A DNA stretch of 64,000 nucleotides from Loripinus fragilis (lineage: Eukaryota; Mollusca; Bivalvia; Lucinida; Lucinidae). The notes beneath the pieces are model-generated. The model saw only the letters and a program-made list of their open reading frames with translations. It made no database searches and was not told the origin of the DNA. The DNA is taken from the NCBI GenBank assembly GCA_964019695.1, contig OZ026520.1:33894620-33958619 (forward strand), given 5' to 3'. The position numbers and the translations under genes are program-made. Shown piece by piece: positions 10,946 to 22,968 of the stretch (position 1 is the first letter of the stretch; each line of letters starts with the position of its first letter).

Positions 10946-12436
10946 CAATAGCTTTATTATTTATAAAGCTATAGATTTAAAACACACTGGTGATTTTACC
11001 GCCAGAGTAAAAATATATAGTCCAGCAATTCTTTTTTAAATGCAGTTTTGGCTCTGCATATTTACTAGAAAAGGTCAACAAATGTTAATATTGTATCCTA
11101 ACGTTTCTTATTCTGTTCAACTTTGTATGCTCAAAGACTGTCTACGAGACCTGTTTCATGTTTATTTGAACAAATTTAAATTTCAATTTTTGCAGTTGCA
11201 TAAAACAAAGTTTACTTTTGCTTTCTCATATCTAACGGACGTGTCCATGTTATGGCCGAATAGACATAATGGCTATTTGAAGCATAAAGATAACATTTCA
11301 GCCTTAAAGACACCCCTCCCCACCCCCTTTAAATAATTTTAAGACCTAAAACGGGTGAATCTTCGTGAAAATGCGTATTCGTGTGCAATTTCTTTCAAGC
11401 TAAGAGGATTATTCTGTCTATTATTCGAATGAAAAACAGCTTCTACGGGCCTGGCTTGCTTGATTACTGGGCTAAATAAGTTCCGCCATACAAGTACCCA
11501 AATGGATATTCAATCAATAAAATATGTCCTTGAAGAAATTTCAAAAACAAATTCTCAAGACTAACAGTCGACCCAAGTTCTTAGATATTTGAGGTATTTA
11601 ACATTGCATTTATGTATTTTGCATACAATTTAATGGTGCCTTAGAAACTGTAAACGCTAAATGTGGTGTTTAAATTGCTTCCAAAAAGTAAACATCGAAC
11701 TGAAATGATTATTTCTAACAGAACATACTTTAACATTATATGTACAATTTATCAAGGGTTCCAAGAGAATAACTTCATCTGTTTAGGAGAAATCGTTCGA
11801 GAACGATTCAAAAGATTTTGATTTAGACAGCAATTTTAAACGCTAAATTTTGACCTCTCATCTTCAGAGACTGTTTCAAACCAGTGAGGAAAGCTAATAG
11901 CCATTTTCTTAGTGACTGCATGCTTCTGGAGATCAGACTAGTATATGTAAAGAATTTTTTGCAAAATATATCGAGGAATGAATGAGTAATCATGGCAATT
12001 TCAAATTTGTTCACAAAAATATATGATATACCTCTTGTACTTCTTTTTGAGGTTAAATGGCCACGATTACGAATGTGATTTTTCTTCATTTCTATCATTA
12101 TTCAATTGATGCATTCTTTTGAGGTTAACATCAGGATTTGCCAACCCGAGAACAGATGGTAGACGAGGGCTGTCTAATGATGTTAACTGAAATAAAATGC
12201 ACCATTTTTGTTATATAACGCTTTCTTGTCCTAGTTATCAAAATTATAAATTTACTCAAGCCAAATTATCCTCATGAACTTAAAAAGATTATTTAACGAT
12301 TGCTTTTCAAGTTTCTGAAACCCTTATGAGACGTGCAAAAGAATTGCACTTTTTAAATTATTGTTCTCATAAAAGTTCAAAACATTGACCTATATAATAT
12401 ACATAACAACCATGCTATATCTTGGGTCAGTTTTTC
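10946..12436. other. Unassigned stretch
   Basis: No repeat or gene was recognised. The open frames at 11,040-11,336 (+) and 11,823-12,098 (-) lack motifs and sit in AT-rich DNA. Confidence 0.35.
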
Positions 12437-12584
12437 CAATATCTATTTTAAGCTGTCAGGCAGCAGTGAAAAATAACCTCAATGTTAACCTATCCAGGGC
12501 TGAATTTAGCTCAATCTATTTTTAGCTGTCTTACAGCGCTGACAAAACCTGATGTCGACCTGTCCTGGGCTAAATTTAGCCCGA
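12437..12584. repeat. Tandem duplication, about 74 bp
   Basis: Two adjacent diverged units share ATCTATTTT(T)AGCTGTC, CAGCxxTGA, AACCT and CCTGxxCTRAATTTAGC. Confidence 0.7.
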
Positions 12585-12691
12585 TACTGGTAAACATCAA
12601 GATCTGTCACAACCAGTGAAAGATAGTTTCAACCAATCAGAGGAGTTCTTTTATAGGAGTCATATAACAATATATTTATGACTCAACACAA

Positions 12692-12939
12692 GAGATCCAA
12701 GAGGCCAGTCCTATCTAAGCAGTTGCCAACAAGGCTGCAAAGAACAGACAAGACAGCATGACAGACAAACATGAAACACAAATAACAAAAATGATCCACA
12801 CAAAAAGCACCGCCTTAGAAGGGTCAGTAAAAATACTGGAAGGCTTAAACATGTTTGGCGGTACCAACATTCCCATATGGTGCCCTTGGTCAGGTGTGGT
12901 ACTTATTTGGATTGATTCCAGATCTTTGCATTCTTCCAA
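12692..12939 (+). mobile_element. Family E (subfamily 2) copy with 5' inversion
   Basis: Bases 12,692 to about 12,875 match the middle of the E2 3' UTR in reverse orientation (minus strand ACCCTTCTAAGGCGGTG, then GGCCTCTTGG). Bases about 12,885-12,939 match the E2 3' end in forward orientation (GGTCAGGTGTGGTACTT, GATCTTTGCA). The inverted 5' segment joined to a forward 3' segment is the product expected from twin priming during target-primed reverse transcription. The overlapping ORFs in this block are not genes. Confidence 0.75.
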
Positions 12940-13051
12940 ACCATAAATATACCATATTCTCTGAATACAAGGTGACAGCTGGGCTACCATCTATTTTGAT
13001 CTTAACATCCTCGATTTCACAGGGCGAAAGCGAATGTTAAATAAAGAAATT

Positions 13052-13288
13052 GAGCCAGTGCATGAGATTTCAAACCATTTGGTATGTGCGACCAGCAAAG
13101 CCTCAGATCAGCCTGCGCATACGCGCAGTCTGATCAGAGCCTTTGCTAGTCACTTGAATATTCTATGAGTGTAAAGCTACTGACTGAACAACATTCGGAG
13201 TTTCTAAGCTTCAAAGGAGGCTGCACGGGCTCACCTGAGTCTATACTTGTCAAAATACCACATTGTTGGAAATCACATGCCATGGCCC
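13052..13288 (+). repeat. MITE-like repeat A, copy 2
   Basis: A full-length copy with near-complete termini (GAGCCAGTGCATGAGATTTC; TTGGAAATCACATGCC). The inner hairpin GACCAGCAAAGCCTCAGATC / GATCAGAGCCTTTGCTAGTC surrounds TGCGCATACGCGCA. The 61-residue ORF is a translation of this element. Confidence 0.9.
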
Positions 13289-13534
13289 AACTAAACTTGA
13301 AAGGCATACGAATGGAAACAGATAGAAATCCATGGTATCACGGTGTGTAAGCACCAGATTTTAAATATGCATGAATTACGCATGTCCATAGAATGTCATG
13401 TCATGTTATGTCTATATGACATTGCAATTTGATCCTGAATGCTGATCAGAATGAATAAATGCCTACGCACATATCACATTACTGTATTATTACATTGTGT
13501 TGTGTGCAGGGGCCAAGTTGCAGTACATTTACAT

Positions 13535-14412
13535 GCGATGATCCAGAAAGTTTTGTCAGAGAAGGTCCACCTCTGACAAGTTTTTTTTTTTAATTTTAGT
13601 TGATGAAGAGAAGAGAGAATCCGAATACCACTACTATTAGCGGACAATCATCGGCCCGCCAGCACAATGACGTTTCAATGGCGTGTCGATGATGGCTAAA
13701 CAATAAATTATGGCTTGGTAGCTTTGTGATTCTCAGGGGATCCAGACCAGAATTGTCAGGCCTCAGACTCTATGACGGCTCTGACGTAAAGCTTTAATCG
13801 GTGGGTTGGTGCCTGATACTTATTTGTTGCTGGACCCATCGTGGCTCAACTTGAGGTTTTCATTAGCTCTGACTATCTGTGAGTCATGAGCCCTTTTCTT
13901 TGTTTAATCATAGTGTGTTAATTTGATTGGAATGTTTCTCCATGATGATACATTGCATTAGTTAAAAGGCCTCCATGCGAGCTGAAAATTTCTTGTGCTT
14001 CAACAACAGCAGAATCTAGGGCGAAGAGTTGGTACCAGTAAAATGCATTTAAGCCCCCCCCCCCCCGGTGACTTAAGCTGCTGTCCGTTCTAAAGCGTCG
14101 GTTCTGTTGTTGTTGAATTTTTGTTTATTGTTACTCCCATTGTTGGAGTCTGCTATTGTTCTATGTTTTGTCGTACGTTACTTTATGTCCGTTCTAGTAT
14201 TGCAATCATCTTGATGGGGAAGAGAGAGCTGGTTGCTTTGCTTAGTTTTTCTTCCTGGTGTCTCGTGATGGTTGGGTGGCTCTTCCTCGTTGTGCCATTG
14301 GGTTATCTACGGCTTGTGATAGTGGAATTTCTTGATCATACTCCCTATTTTTTATTGTTCAAGGATCCTATATTTTGTGACTTTTCAGAGGGGTCCAGAC
14401 CCCTGTCCCACC
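13535..14412 (+). repeat. Repeat F interrupted by family E
   Basis: Element F (GATCCAGAAAGTTTTGTC at the left end) runs 13,535-13,756 and resumes at about 14,354. The inserted E copy lies between. The other F copy, at 27.35-27.61 kb on the minus strand, is uninterrupted and has short inverted ends (GGATCCAGAAAG / CTTTCTGGATCC), so F may be a small DNA element. Confidence 0.65.
13757..14353 (+). mobile_element. Retroelement family E 3' end (nested)
   Basis: Starts with codons for QASDSMTALT followed by a stop. These match the C-terminus of the reverse-transcriptase ORF family, and the family 3' UTR follows through the CTGTCCGTTCTAAAGCG and GTTCTGTTGTTGTTGAA words to the common 3' end TTGATCATACTC. 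A run of 14 C lies at about 14,054-14,067. It is inserted into repeat F with ATTGT-like bases at both junctions, compatible with a short target duplication. Confidence 0.8.
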
Positions 14413-15475
14413 TCTGGAGCTGAGCATACAGTATTCACTTTGGAATCGCCAAATATCTGTTGTATGAGTTTTTTAGTATCGACACTTCCCACATAACCTT
14501 TCTTCTCCTTATGATAACTTTGAAAGAAAACATTTAAGAGACAACGCGCAGTTTAAAAGTATAACTGCAACGTAAGCCTTCTACGCTAAGCTGTTATCTA
14601 CTCGTTTAGACTGGCTCCAGTCCTTAAAACAATCTTTCTTCAATGTGTCATATCATATACTTACAGCCAGTCTAACTCTGATGGCTCTGTTTAAAATGTT
14701 TTATATAATAAGGAGGTGCATCTGACCGAAAATTTCTCTGTTCTCTATTTTCACCATTCATCACCATTAATGCCAAACATTCTGTAGATTAATGTTAAAA
14801 TCTTCTTATCTAGTCCTCTGCTTGATATTAGCTCTGCATGCAGGTCAGTGTGTAATCAAGCCATGTGCTTCTCTATTTTTATCTTGTTTGCATGTTTATG
14901 CATGGGTCAAAGGTGAAATTTCAAATCTAACTGTCAGTTAGCCCCTGAATTTCAAAATATACCTATTTATTTTGAGTTAATCCTTGTTTAATTCTCTGCA
15001 ATAAACATTGGAATTGATTAAGGCAGTCCTTGAGTTGTTCCATATTTTTTTTTTCTGAAAAAATTGAACATTGGTTCAGTTATAACTGCTGATTATTACA
15101 GGAGCAATTGACAAATGTTTGAATTTGCCATCATGACATTTTAGGGGCGGAGCCAGTCCTTTTATAGTGGAGCCTGGGGTTTAAACAAAGGGGGAAGTAG
15201 GCAACGTAAAGTTAGTTATTTTAAAACTTTTAAAATGTTTGCCGTAATGATTGCAACTTATACAAACCCGTTTATTGATATGGAACTCTGTGTCATATCA
15301 ATTCTTGTTTTTTTTATAGATATGGCAATAGTGTGTACAAATCTTGTTTTGATGTAATCGTTCTTTTTCACTTTAGTTTGGGGTGATGGCGGATCGACAC
15401 CCTATAGATGCACCAGCATCAATAGCTCAAACCAACCTTATCAAATGTCGTTTCTCATCACATTTTTATCAGGAG
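14413..15475. other. Unassigned stretch
   Basis: No repeat shared within the window and no coding signal. Confidence 0.35.
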
Positions 15476-15562
15476 GTGAGTATGTATGACCAGGAAATAC
15501 CACAATAACACACTGCAGATCAACTCACGAAACTGTGAGGAAGAGCCACAGAACACCAATAG
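15476..15562 (-). mobile_element. Family E 3' end, short
   Basis: Only about 87 bp of the E 3' terminus, minus strand: the minus strand ends ...GTGGTATTTCCTGGTCATAC. It is strongly 5' truncated. Confidence 0.65.
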
Positions 15563-15639
15563 TACCGCGCCATGGAATCTGCTAACATTATTTGTCACAT
15601 GACGTCGCGGTCAAGGTGTAACGCCATGTAATAAAATCG

Positions 15640-16356
15640 ATAAACCACTAAACTCCAGCTTGTATGTTTTTAGAACTGTTATCTCACGATGGCTTTTTAC
15701 TACATCTTTTATTGAAAAACTTTTCACGATGAAAAATATTCAGGAACACCTCCGCCAACTTCTCCAAACAATTTCACCATCCAAGATGCTGGAGATTCCT
15801 CTGTGCTAAGATGCACTCTTTGGACATTTTAAACAAAGCGCAAATAAACCAAGTCCAAGATGCCAGTCAAAAGGTTACATTGCACCGCCCAAGTTCAATT
15901 ACTAAAGCGATGGATGGCTTATTCAAATATTATGGAAATCGCGCCGCGTTAAGCTAGTGGGTTATCTCAAAACCGTTCATTCATAGAACGTACATAAAAA
16001 CATAAAACTGCACGTCCTGTGAAAACCCAGCCTTTGTTGCTTTTACGATGTGCACAACCGTTGAATAAACGGCTTACAAATGTTTTGAGACTACCCCTCT
16101 CTGTCACGCCTATATAAATTTTTACCTGTCAATAAAAGACTTAGAAATTCAGGATGAATTCTCAATTCATTTCAAAATGTTCATCTATGTACACAAAAAA
16201 TCGTTTGAGCCACAAGCACCAGACCATTTGGAGAAGTTGGCGGGAAGTCTCCACTACAACTTTCATCGCGAACACATTTTGCAAAAATTTAACATAAAGA
16301 AAGTTATAGCGAAAATTTAGTTCTAAAAACTTTACAGCTGGAGTTTAGTGGCTTAC
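15640..16356. mobile_element. Foldback element, about 135-bp arms
   Basis: Left arm about 15,640-15,770 and right arm about 16,222-16,356 are inverted copies sharing AACCACTAAACTCCAGCT, TTTTTAGAACT, CGATGAAA and GCCAACTTCTCCAAA. The 450-bp centre has no coding sequence. It fits a non-autonomous DNA transposon or a foldback element; no target duplication was identified. Confidence 0.7.
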
Positions 16357-16525
16357 ATATTTAGTAACGTGACGTTTTGTCGTCCATTTTAACGTTGCGT
16401 AAAAAATGGCAAATTATTGACGTTTTCACGTCAAAAATGCGATTTATAAGTATTTTTTGTCATGTGATAAATAGAATATAGAATTCGTGATTCGGTATTA
16501 TTGAACTTATTAAACTCACTAATTT

Positions 16526-17118
16526 TAGACGGAATGATTTAGTCGTCCTGTTTCAATTTAGACAATTTCATGTGTGATTTCTTTCAACAGTGAAGAAAAC
16601 TGGCTTGTCACCTTGAGCTATCTCATCATGCTCTACATCGTATCATTTCTATTGCTAAGAAAATATGTTAAAACTCATTCCCGCAAGTCACGACTTTTGT
16701 CATCTGCTATCTCATCTGCTTATGTTCTTAGGAAGTCTTTAAGGCGAATAATATCGACCCAGATCAGACTGTTCCCTCAGGGTTTATAGTGTTTACTTGC
16801 ATGATACGATCTTGTCTGAAGTGCACTTGAATGCCTGCAGCAGGTTAATAAGTAGACATCACTTCAGGACAATATACTGGCATGTTAAGGGTTATCTATT
16901 TTATCTTGCACCAAAAGCAATTGACCCCATTGACCTCAAAGCTGATTGGCTGATTCGCCATGATTTTGTAATAGCATATAGAACATGCCCTATACCCCAT
17001 GACTTGTCGGCCAGGCTTTTAAAATCACAAATGATTCTGTAATAGCAGTGACAAGAGCTGATTTGTAATGTATGACTAAGTCAGGCTGACAAAATCATGC
17101 CGTATAAACACCCCTTAA
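16526..17118 (+). mobile_element. Tandem MITE, copy 1
   Basis: The left end TTTAGACGGAATGATTTAGTC and right end GACTAAGTCAGG..CAAAATCATGCCGT.TAAACACCCC form an inverted pair. The interior matches copy 2 throughout, for example CTTTCAACAGTGAAGAAAAC, ACCCAGATCAGACTGTTCCC and GCAGCAGGTTAATAAGTAGA. It is non-coding; the two ORFs here are chance. Confidence 0.8.
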
Positions 17119-17783
17119 GGGGCGTTTAGACGGCATGATTTAGTCGTCTTGATAAAATCATACATGATTTTGTCATGTATGATGTTTCTGTTTAGACGGC
17201 ATTACAATGTCATGTGTGATTTCTTTCAACAGTGAAGAAAACTGGCTGGGCACCTTGAGCTATCTCATCATGCTCTACATCGTTGCATTGCTTTAGCTAA
17301 GAACATGTGTTTTAACTCATTCCCGCAAGTCACGACTTTTGTCATCTGTTATTTCATCTGCTTACGTTCTTAGGTAGTCTTTATGGCGACCAATATCGAC
17401 CCAGATCAGACTGTTCCCTGGAAGCAGTCTTGTTAGGGTTTATAGTGTTTACTTCCATGATAAGATCTCCCCTGAAGTAAACTTAAATATATGCAGCAGG
17501 TTAATAAGTAGACACCATTGTCAGGACAAACTACTGGCATGTTTAGGGTTACCTCTTATATCTTACTCCAAAAGCAATTAACCCCAGTGACCTCTAAGCT
17601 GATTGGCTAATTCGCCATGATTTTGTAATGGCAAAAAGAACCAGTTCTATCCCCCATGACATGTCGTCCTGACTCTAAATTCATATATGACTCTGTAATA
17701 GCAGTGTTTACACGAGCTGATTTGTAATGTACGACTAAGTCAGGCTGACAAAATCATGCCGTCTAAACACCCCTTTAAACACC
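17118..17783 (+). mobile_element. Tandem MITE, copy 2
   Basis: Head-to-tail with copy 1 through a CCCCTTAAGGGG junction at about 17,112-17,123. The left terminus GGGGCGTTTAGACGGCATGA mirrors the right terminus TCATGCCGTCTAAACACCCC. It carries about 70 extra bases near the left end (TTTTGTCATGTATGATGTTT) that copy 1 lacks. Confidence 0.85.
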
Positions 17784-18524
17784 CCTTCACTAGTTTAATA
17801 AATTCAATAAAACATGCGCACTCATGTAAGATCCTCTATTTAACTCTCAAGCCGGCTTCCTAACGTATACCATGTATCATCACAGAGAAACAATTTATCA
17901 AACACACTTTGATGAGATACAAAGAAAAAGTGTTCATGATTCGCATTGTTCAATGAAACAACCCTTTTACCTTAGCAGGAAATCGAACACCTTAAACTGA
18001 CTTCAGAAATGTATCTGTTCGCGATCTAGTGATTATTATTTAAGCTCATAAGGACCCTTTATGTGTGCTGTTTCTGTTCTGATGAATGAAAGTGCGCCCT
18101 TAAATTACTTGATATTGTGCATGCCTTTTCTGCTCTGTGTTTTTTACTTCAAAATATTATTTCTCTAAATTCTCTTAGAATAGCAAACACTTTTTATCCA
18201 AACCAGGCCCAACGACAGACGAAAACAATCGCCACTAGTATTAAATTTTACCCCAGATACATCCTGGCTATGCAATTTTGTTCTGGAACTCAATACCATT
18301 TTGAATTTAGTCCAAGTGTGTAATTGCATTAAGTGTGCAAAGTTTAATTACTTCTAGTCCAGTTGTTCTTTTTCCAAGGAACGATGATCCATTAAAAATG
18401 GCATTGATTGATAGAGGTTGCAGTTGAAGGGTGTGGTGAGTTTAAAACAACCACGCTTTGGGAAAACATGTTTTCAGCGTTAACGGTCAGGAAAAAACTC
18501 GTATCAACCTGCTACCTAAATAGA
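17784..18524. other. Unassigned, possible old E fragment
   Basis: At about 17,865-17,935, the words CTTCCTAAC and ATCATCACAGAGAAACAA resemble the 5' part of the minus-strand E copy at 21.3 kb. The rest is featureless. Confidence 0.3.
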
Positions 18525-18905
18525 GAATACTAGGTGAGTGTCTTTTGATATTAAGTTTACCAGGCAAGGCTTTGAGAACGCTTGTTGACATCGCGAGGCT
18601 TGCCGAGCGATTCAACATGTGTTCTCAAAGCCGAGCCTGGTAAACTTGATATCAAAAGACGCGAACCTGGTATTCTATTTATCAGTTTACCTATTGTTTA
18701 AAACACTCTTCAAACTAGCGATTATGACGTATATTTTTTTATTTCTGTGTTGATTCAGCGTCTTTTGCGACGTCATTCAAAACGTGCAACGTCATCATGA
18801 CCTGATAAAGGATGCCGTGAGATAGGAAACGTTTATTAGGTTATGTTGAAACAATTCAGTTAATATTACGGGTGACTGATAAAGAGAAATACATGTTTCG
18901 TTTAC
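18525..18905 (-). repeat. Foldback repeat D
   Basis: The more complete D copy. The terminal palindrome (about 18,540-18,680) has both arms with GTCTTTTGATAT and CTTTGAGAACGC, with TCGCGAGGCTTGCCGAGCGA at the centre. The tail contains GACGTCATT and TATCAGGTCAT words (minus strand) up to GGGTGACTGATAAAGA. Confidence 0.75.
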
Positions 18906-20910
18906 AGAAATAATAAATTGATCATACACGTACTTTCACATTAAGTGAAGTTTAACTTATGTAATGACGTCAATGACAATGGTGCGTACATAATTTCAAA
19001 ATAGTACGTTAAACATCCGATTTGCATTTTCGAGCTATGTGCTCTCATACACGATGTAGGGAAGTACATGAAAAAAAAGATCTAAAATAATTTGATCCGT
19101 CGAAAACCATGGCCGCCTGGGCTGGGGAAATTCAAAAGGCTTCTCCTCTGAAGCGGCTGACCAGAATCATGATTAGAAATAGTCACTATGTGGCCTTCTA
19201 CCAAAATAATTAACCCGAATTTGATACTTTGATGGCAAATTTCTACAAAAGAAGCTCAAACAAATTTGATCAGGAAACATATGACTGTCAAGGGCATGGC
19301 TTATTGTGGCTTTAGACATTTTAAAAGAATTCCACTCTAAAACCTCTAATCAGAATTCTAAAAACAAATAAGCAGAATTTGTCTCCATATCAACGGTTAT
19401 AAACCATTCTACAAACTGGAATGGTTCGAAAAAAAAACAATGCCGCCAGGAGCAATAAAGAATCGTGTGAATCTTCGATGGCCATATGCATGTTTGTGAT
19501 GGTACAAAATTCCATCAGCTTGCTTCATTTCTCCGAAAATATAATAATTGCAATTCATATATTGACCCAGTTTTTGTAAGCTGATAAAATAATAGCAGGT
19601 ACAACATACACTATTCTGTAGAGAAATAATTATGAATGACATCTCAAATCATAAATACATCGCCCTAATGACAATATTAACGATTTTCTAATTTGTTCTT
19701 ACAAAATAGCTGTGAACGAAATGTGACCATTGATTACTTTTATCATTCTCCTATATTGGCAAATGCTCGTTGAGACAAAGTGTCATTAGAGCAGCATATT
19801 CTTTTGCTTTTTAAGAGGATACGGCTTTCAGATAAATGCGTCATTAAAACTTTCTTTAAACGAAAACATATATAATGGGTACTCTCCAAACAAATGTTAA
19901 AAATAATGGGTATGAAATTATACGCTAAAAATGTGAAATGTTTAACTTGACCAAGGGCGTTTATGTTTTTTTTCAGATTATGACACTTTGGGACAATTGT
20001 GTTTTGGCAAAAAACTAAGAACGATTTTAATTTGATGAAACAGTAGAATGACCTGGTCCTCTGAAAGAATTCTCTGCAACCGGGGCATTGTCACGCTAGT
20101 ATATCAATCAATTAACAAAGTTAATTCTGACATGAAACGTGACGTATTTAGTAATCAGAAATGCAGAAAAATCATGGAAATTTTTTGGCATAACAAGAAG
20201 AATTGGTTTCCTCCTCAACTCTAATACAATTACTCCATCTGCATTTTAGGAATGAACAATTAATCTATTGAGATTAAACTCTGCTAATTGATGCATTGGT
20301 TTTAACAGGGCTTTAATAACAGCATTGCCCCCTTTCTGCGATACTCTAAATGACGGCATGCGGCTTCTATCGTGCAAAACACGTCAATTCTACGAAATAG
20401 TATGCTCGTTAAACAATAGCATTCATCATGCGAAGCACTAATTGTTTCAGTTCAATGTGTTGTTAGCTGTTTGCTTGTTTTAACATTTTGCATGTCTTGC
20501 TAGTGATTTATTCTAGAATAAGATGGGTTGTAGTTTACCATTAACAATTCTAGATGTCTTTAAAATATCTCTGCCTCTGTGCATCCAATTGGCAAACTCG
20601 GTTTAACATTCGTATGGGCATGCTCTGTATTGTGATTTAAGAAGTATTATCGACTTAAAGACACATATCTTCTGCTATGATAGAGGCACAACCCCATAGA
20701 TTACTAGAAAGGCGACACGTGAAAGGTTTCGCGAGATAGAATGAGTGCAGAGACCGTTTCAGTTGTCCCAGTCTCTTCTAACAAAACATCAAAATTGTCA
20801 AGCTGCAGAGATGAAGAAACGCTTTCAATCCCATCTTAGGTAATATGTGTTTAAGGTAAATATTTTATAAGTGATTTGATAGTCTTAGTCTAAGAGCTGA
20901 TTAAGAAAAT
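18906..20910. other. Unassigned, about 2 kb
   Basis: The longest stretch without any repeat shared in the window. No credible exon, splice-bounded frame or RNA gene was seen; the 77-residue minus ORF at 19,409-19,642 lacks motifs. Confidence 0.35.
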
Positions 20911-21503
20911 AAGGAAATACCATAATAACACACTGCAGACCAACCCACAGGACACAGAACAATAGCATTCACAAGACATCAGAAAGACAATTAAAGTAAA
21001 GCAGTTAGCTCTCTCATCCCGATCAATATGATTGCAAAACTAAACAAAAAGACACAAAGTAGTGCATAATAAAACAAGGAACAAACAGCAGAACCCAACA
21101 ATGGAGTAACAATAAATTGAACTAACAACAGCAGAAACGCCGCCTTAGAGCTGACAGCAGCCTAAGCAAATGTGGGGCGGGGATGGTTAGGTTGGGCTTA
21201 AATGCTTTTACTGGTACCAAGTCTTTGGCCTAGATTCGGTTGTTGTTAAAACACAAAACAATATTTAGCTCACATGGAGACTTCCTAACTAGTGCAATGT
21301 TTCATCACAGAGAAACAATCAATTCATGTTAACATACTATTAACAAAAAAAGAAAAGGGGACATGACTCACAGATAGTAAGATCTAATGAAAACTTCATG
21401 CTGAGCCATTGTAAGCCCAGCCAAGACAAGCATCAGGTACCAAGCAACAGACGAAAGCTTTATGTCAGGGCAATCACTGAGTCTGAGGTCTTACCCACCG
21501 TAT
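20911..21503 (-). mobile_element. Retroelement family E, near-complete 3' UTR
   Basis: Minus strand. At the 5' end (about 21,503-21,465) the sequence encodes VGKTSDSVIALT plus stop, the degenerate C-terminus of the reverse-transcriptase ORF, followed by the full 3' UTR down to GGAAATACC at 20,911. It is about 590 bp, the longest minus-strand copy. Confidence 0.8.
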
Positions 21504-21534
21504 ATGAAATATAAGGTATAAACTGTTTTGTTTG

Positions 21535-21830
21535 TTTATTTGGTTTGATGCTAAACGTCCAAGTCAACAGCTTTTGTCATGTCGGTACTGTCATTTCACC
21601 TAGCCACATTTTGTCCTGGGTGAGCTTAACTAAACGGTTAACCAGTACTTCGTGCAGATATTTTCGCTTGTAACTGACAACAACCCAACCCTTCTTAAGT
21701 GGTAGAATAGCCGTCGAAATTATTTCATGGTATAGGACCAGGCACGGATCGAAATCTCGACCCCTGCATCCGCAGCCAGACACGTATCTGCAGTCAGACA
21801 CGTTACCAACAGGCAGCTATAAGCTGTGAT
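21535..21830 (-). repeat. tRNA-derived SINE
   Basis: Same family as 1786-2110, in reverse orientation. On the minus strand it has the tRNA-like head (GTTGGTAACGTGTCTGACTG, B-box-like GGTCGAGATTTCGATCC), the CATGAAATAATTTC body, GTTGTTGTCAGTTACAAGCG, and the tail TGTTGACTTGGACGTTTAGC. A local duplication of GTGTCTG..GCAGAT lies in the head. Confidence 0.8.
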
Positions 21831-21974
21831 TTGGTTTACACCATACATACAGACTGTTACATGATATCCATGTTATATCCATCTTTTTATAACGTTTGAT
21901 AACGCTCAGGGGTCGATTGTGTGCGTAATGACAACATACTTAATTTCTTGGTGTTCTGTGCTCAATTCCCTTTA

Positions 21975-22190
21975 ATTTTATGTTCAACATGACTACTATC
22001 AGAAAACAAATATAATTTGACCCCACCCCCTGGGTCGAGGGTGTGTCTGTGGGCAAATTATTTGCCACCATGTTGCTGTAAGCGTCGTCAGCTTAACTTT
22101 GATATGCAACATGACCATATTCTGAAAAAAGTATAATTTTGGCCTCGGCCACACCCCTTTAGTCCACCCCAGGGGCTCAGACACAGGCCT
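21975..22190. repeat. Two-unit tandem repeat, about 120 bp
   Basis: The words AACATGAC, GAAAA.A.ATATAATTT and a C-rich CCACCCC..GG block occur twice in the same order. Purine/pyrimidine asymmetry is strong. Origin unknown. Confidence 0.5.
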
Positions 22191-22274
22191 TCAAACTAAA
22201 ATCCCGTTTGATATGTTTCATATCTATTGCTGCTTTGCCTGCATGCACAATTTCAGCAAAAGGTATTGACAATT

Positions 22275-22510
22275 GAGTCAGTGCATGAGATTTCCAACAA
22301 TGTGTCATGTGCGACCAGCAAAGCCTCAGATCAGCCTGCGCATAGGCGCAGTCTGATCAGAACCTTTGCTAGTCGCTAGAGTATTTTATGATTGTTAAGC
22401 TACTGACTGAACACAGTTTGGAGTTTCTAAGCTTAAAATGAGGCTGCAAAACTGGTCCGAGTCTACACTTGTCAAAATGTCACATTGTTGGAAATTTCAT
22501 GACGCGGCTC
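22275..22510 (+). repeat. MITE-like repeat A, copy 3
   Basis: Full-length copy. The inner hairpin is intact (GACCAGCAAAGCCTCAGATC ... GATCAGAACCTTTGCTAGTC) and the right end reads CATTGTTGGAAATTTCATGA. Confidence 0.9.
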
Positions 22511-22968
22511 AATTATTTTCTTAGTTATTGCGAAATTTGACCTTTGACCCCTAAGGTGGAATCGAAGCGGTTTGACACTGCCATGCTTATCTACAGGCAC
22601 TGGGCAATCATGTCTATACTGAGAAGTTATTAGATGAAATGTTAAGATAATCACACAAAAAAGCTAATATAGGTTTTGCATTATAAAAGCCCATACTAAA
22701 ACAAGGACAATAACTCAAGTGTTATGTAGTCGATTCTGACGAAACCTATAGTATATCGAGAGTCTAAGGTACTCATCATTTGTGCCAAGAATGAATCAAA
22801 TCTGACCAATAGGGAAATACTACGGATGTCCTTAGGTGTCAATATTTATCGAAATTAATAACGGACAACCGATACCTTTGACGTGGTATATTTTAATTCT
22901 CTTCTTTTTTAGAATATTAGCACTAGGTTAGATAATATTGCCAAAATATTGACGACTGGACCCAGGCT
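22511..22968. other. Unassigned stretch
   Basis: Nothing recognised. Confidence 0.35.

Noticed and set aside
11040..11336. 98-residue ORF
   Set aside because: AT-rich, no motif, ends in a low-complexity CCCC/CCTTT stretch.
12715..13040. Overlapping ORFs on both strands
   Set aside because: They lie in the 5'-inverted E2 copy, which is UTR.
14121..14423. 100-residue hydrophobic ORF
   Set aside because: It runs through the E 3' UTR into repeat F; the homologous copies are not open in the same frame.
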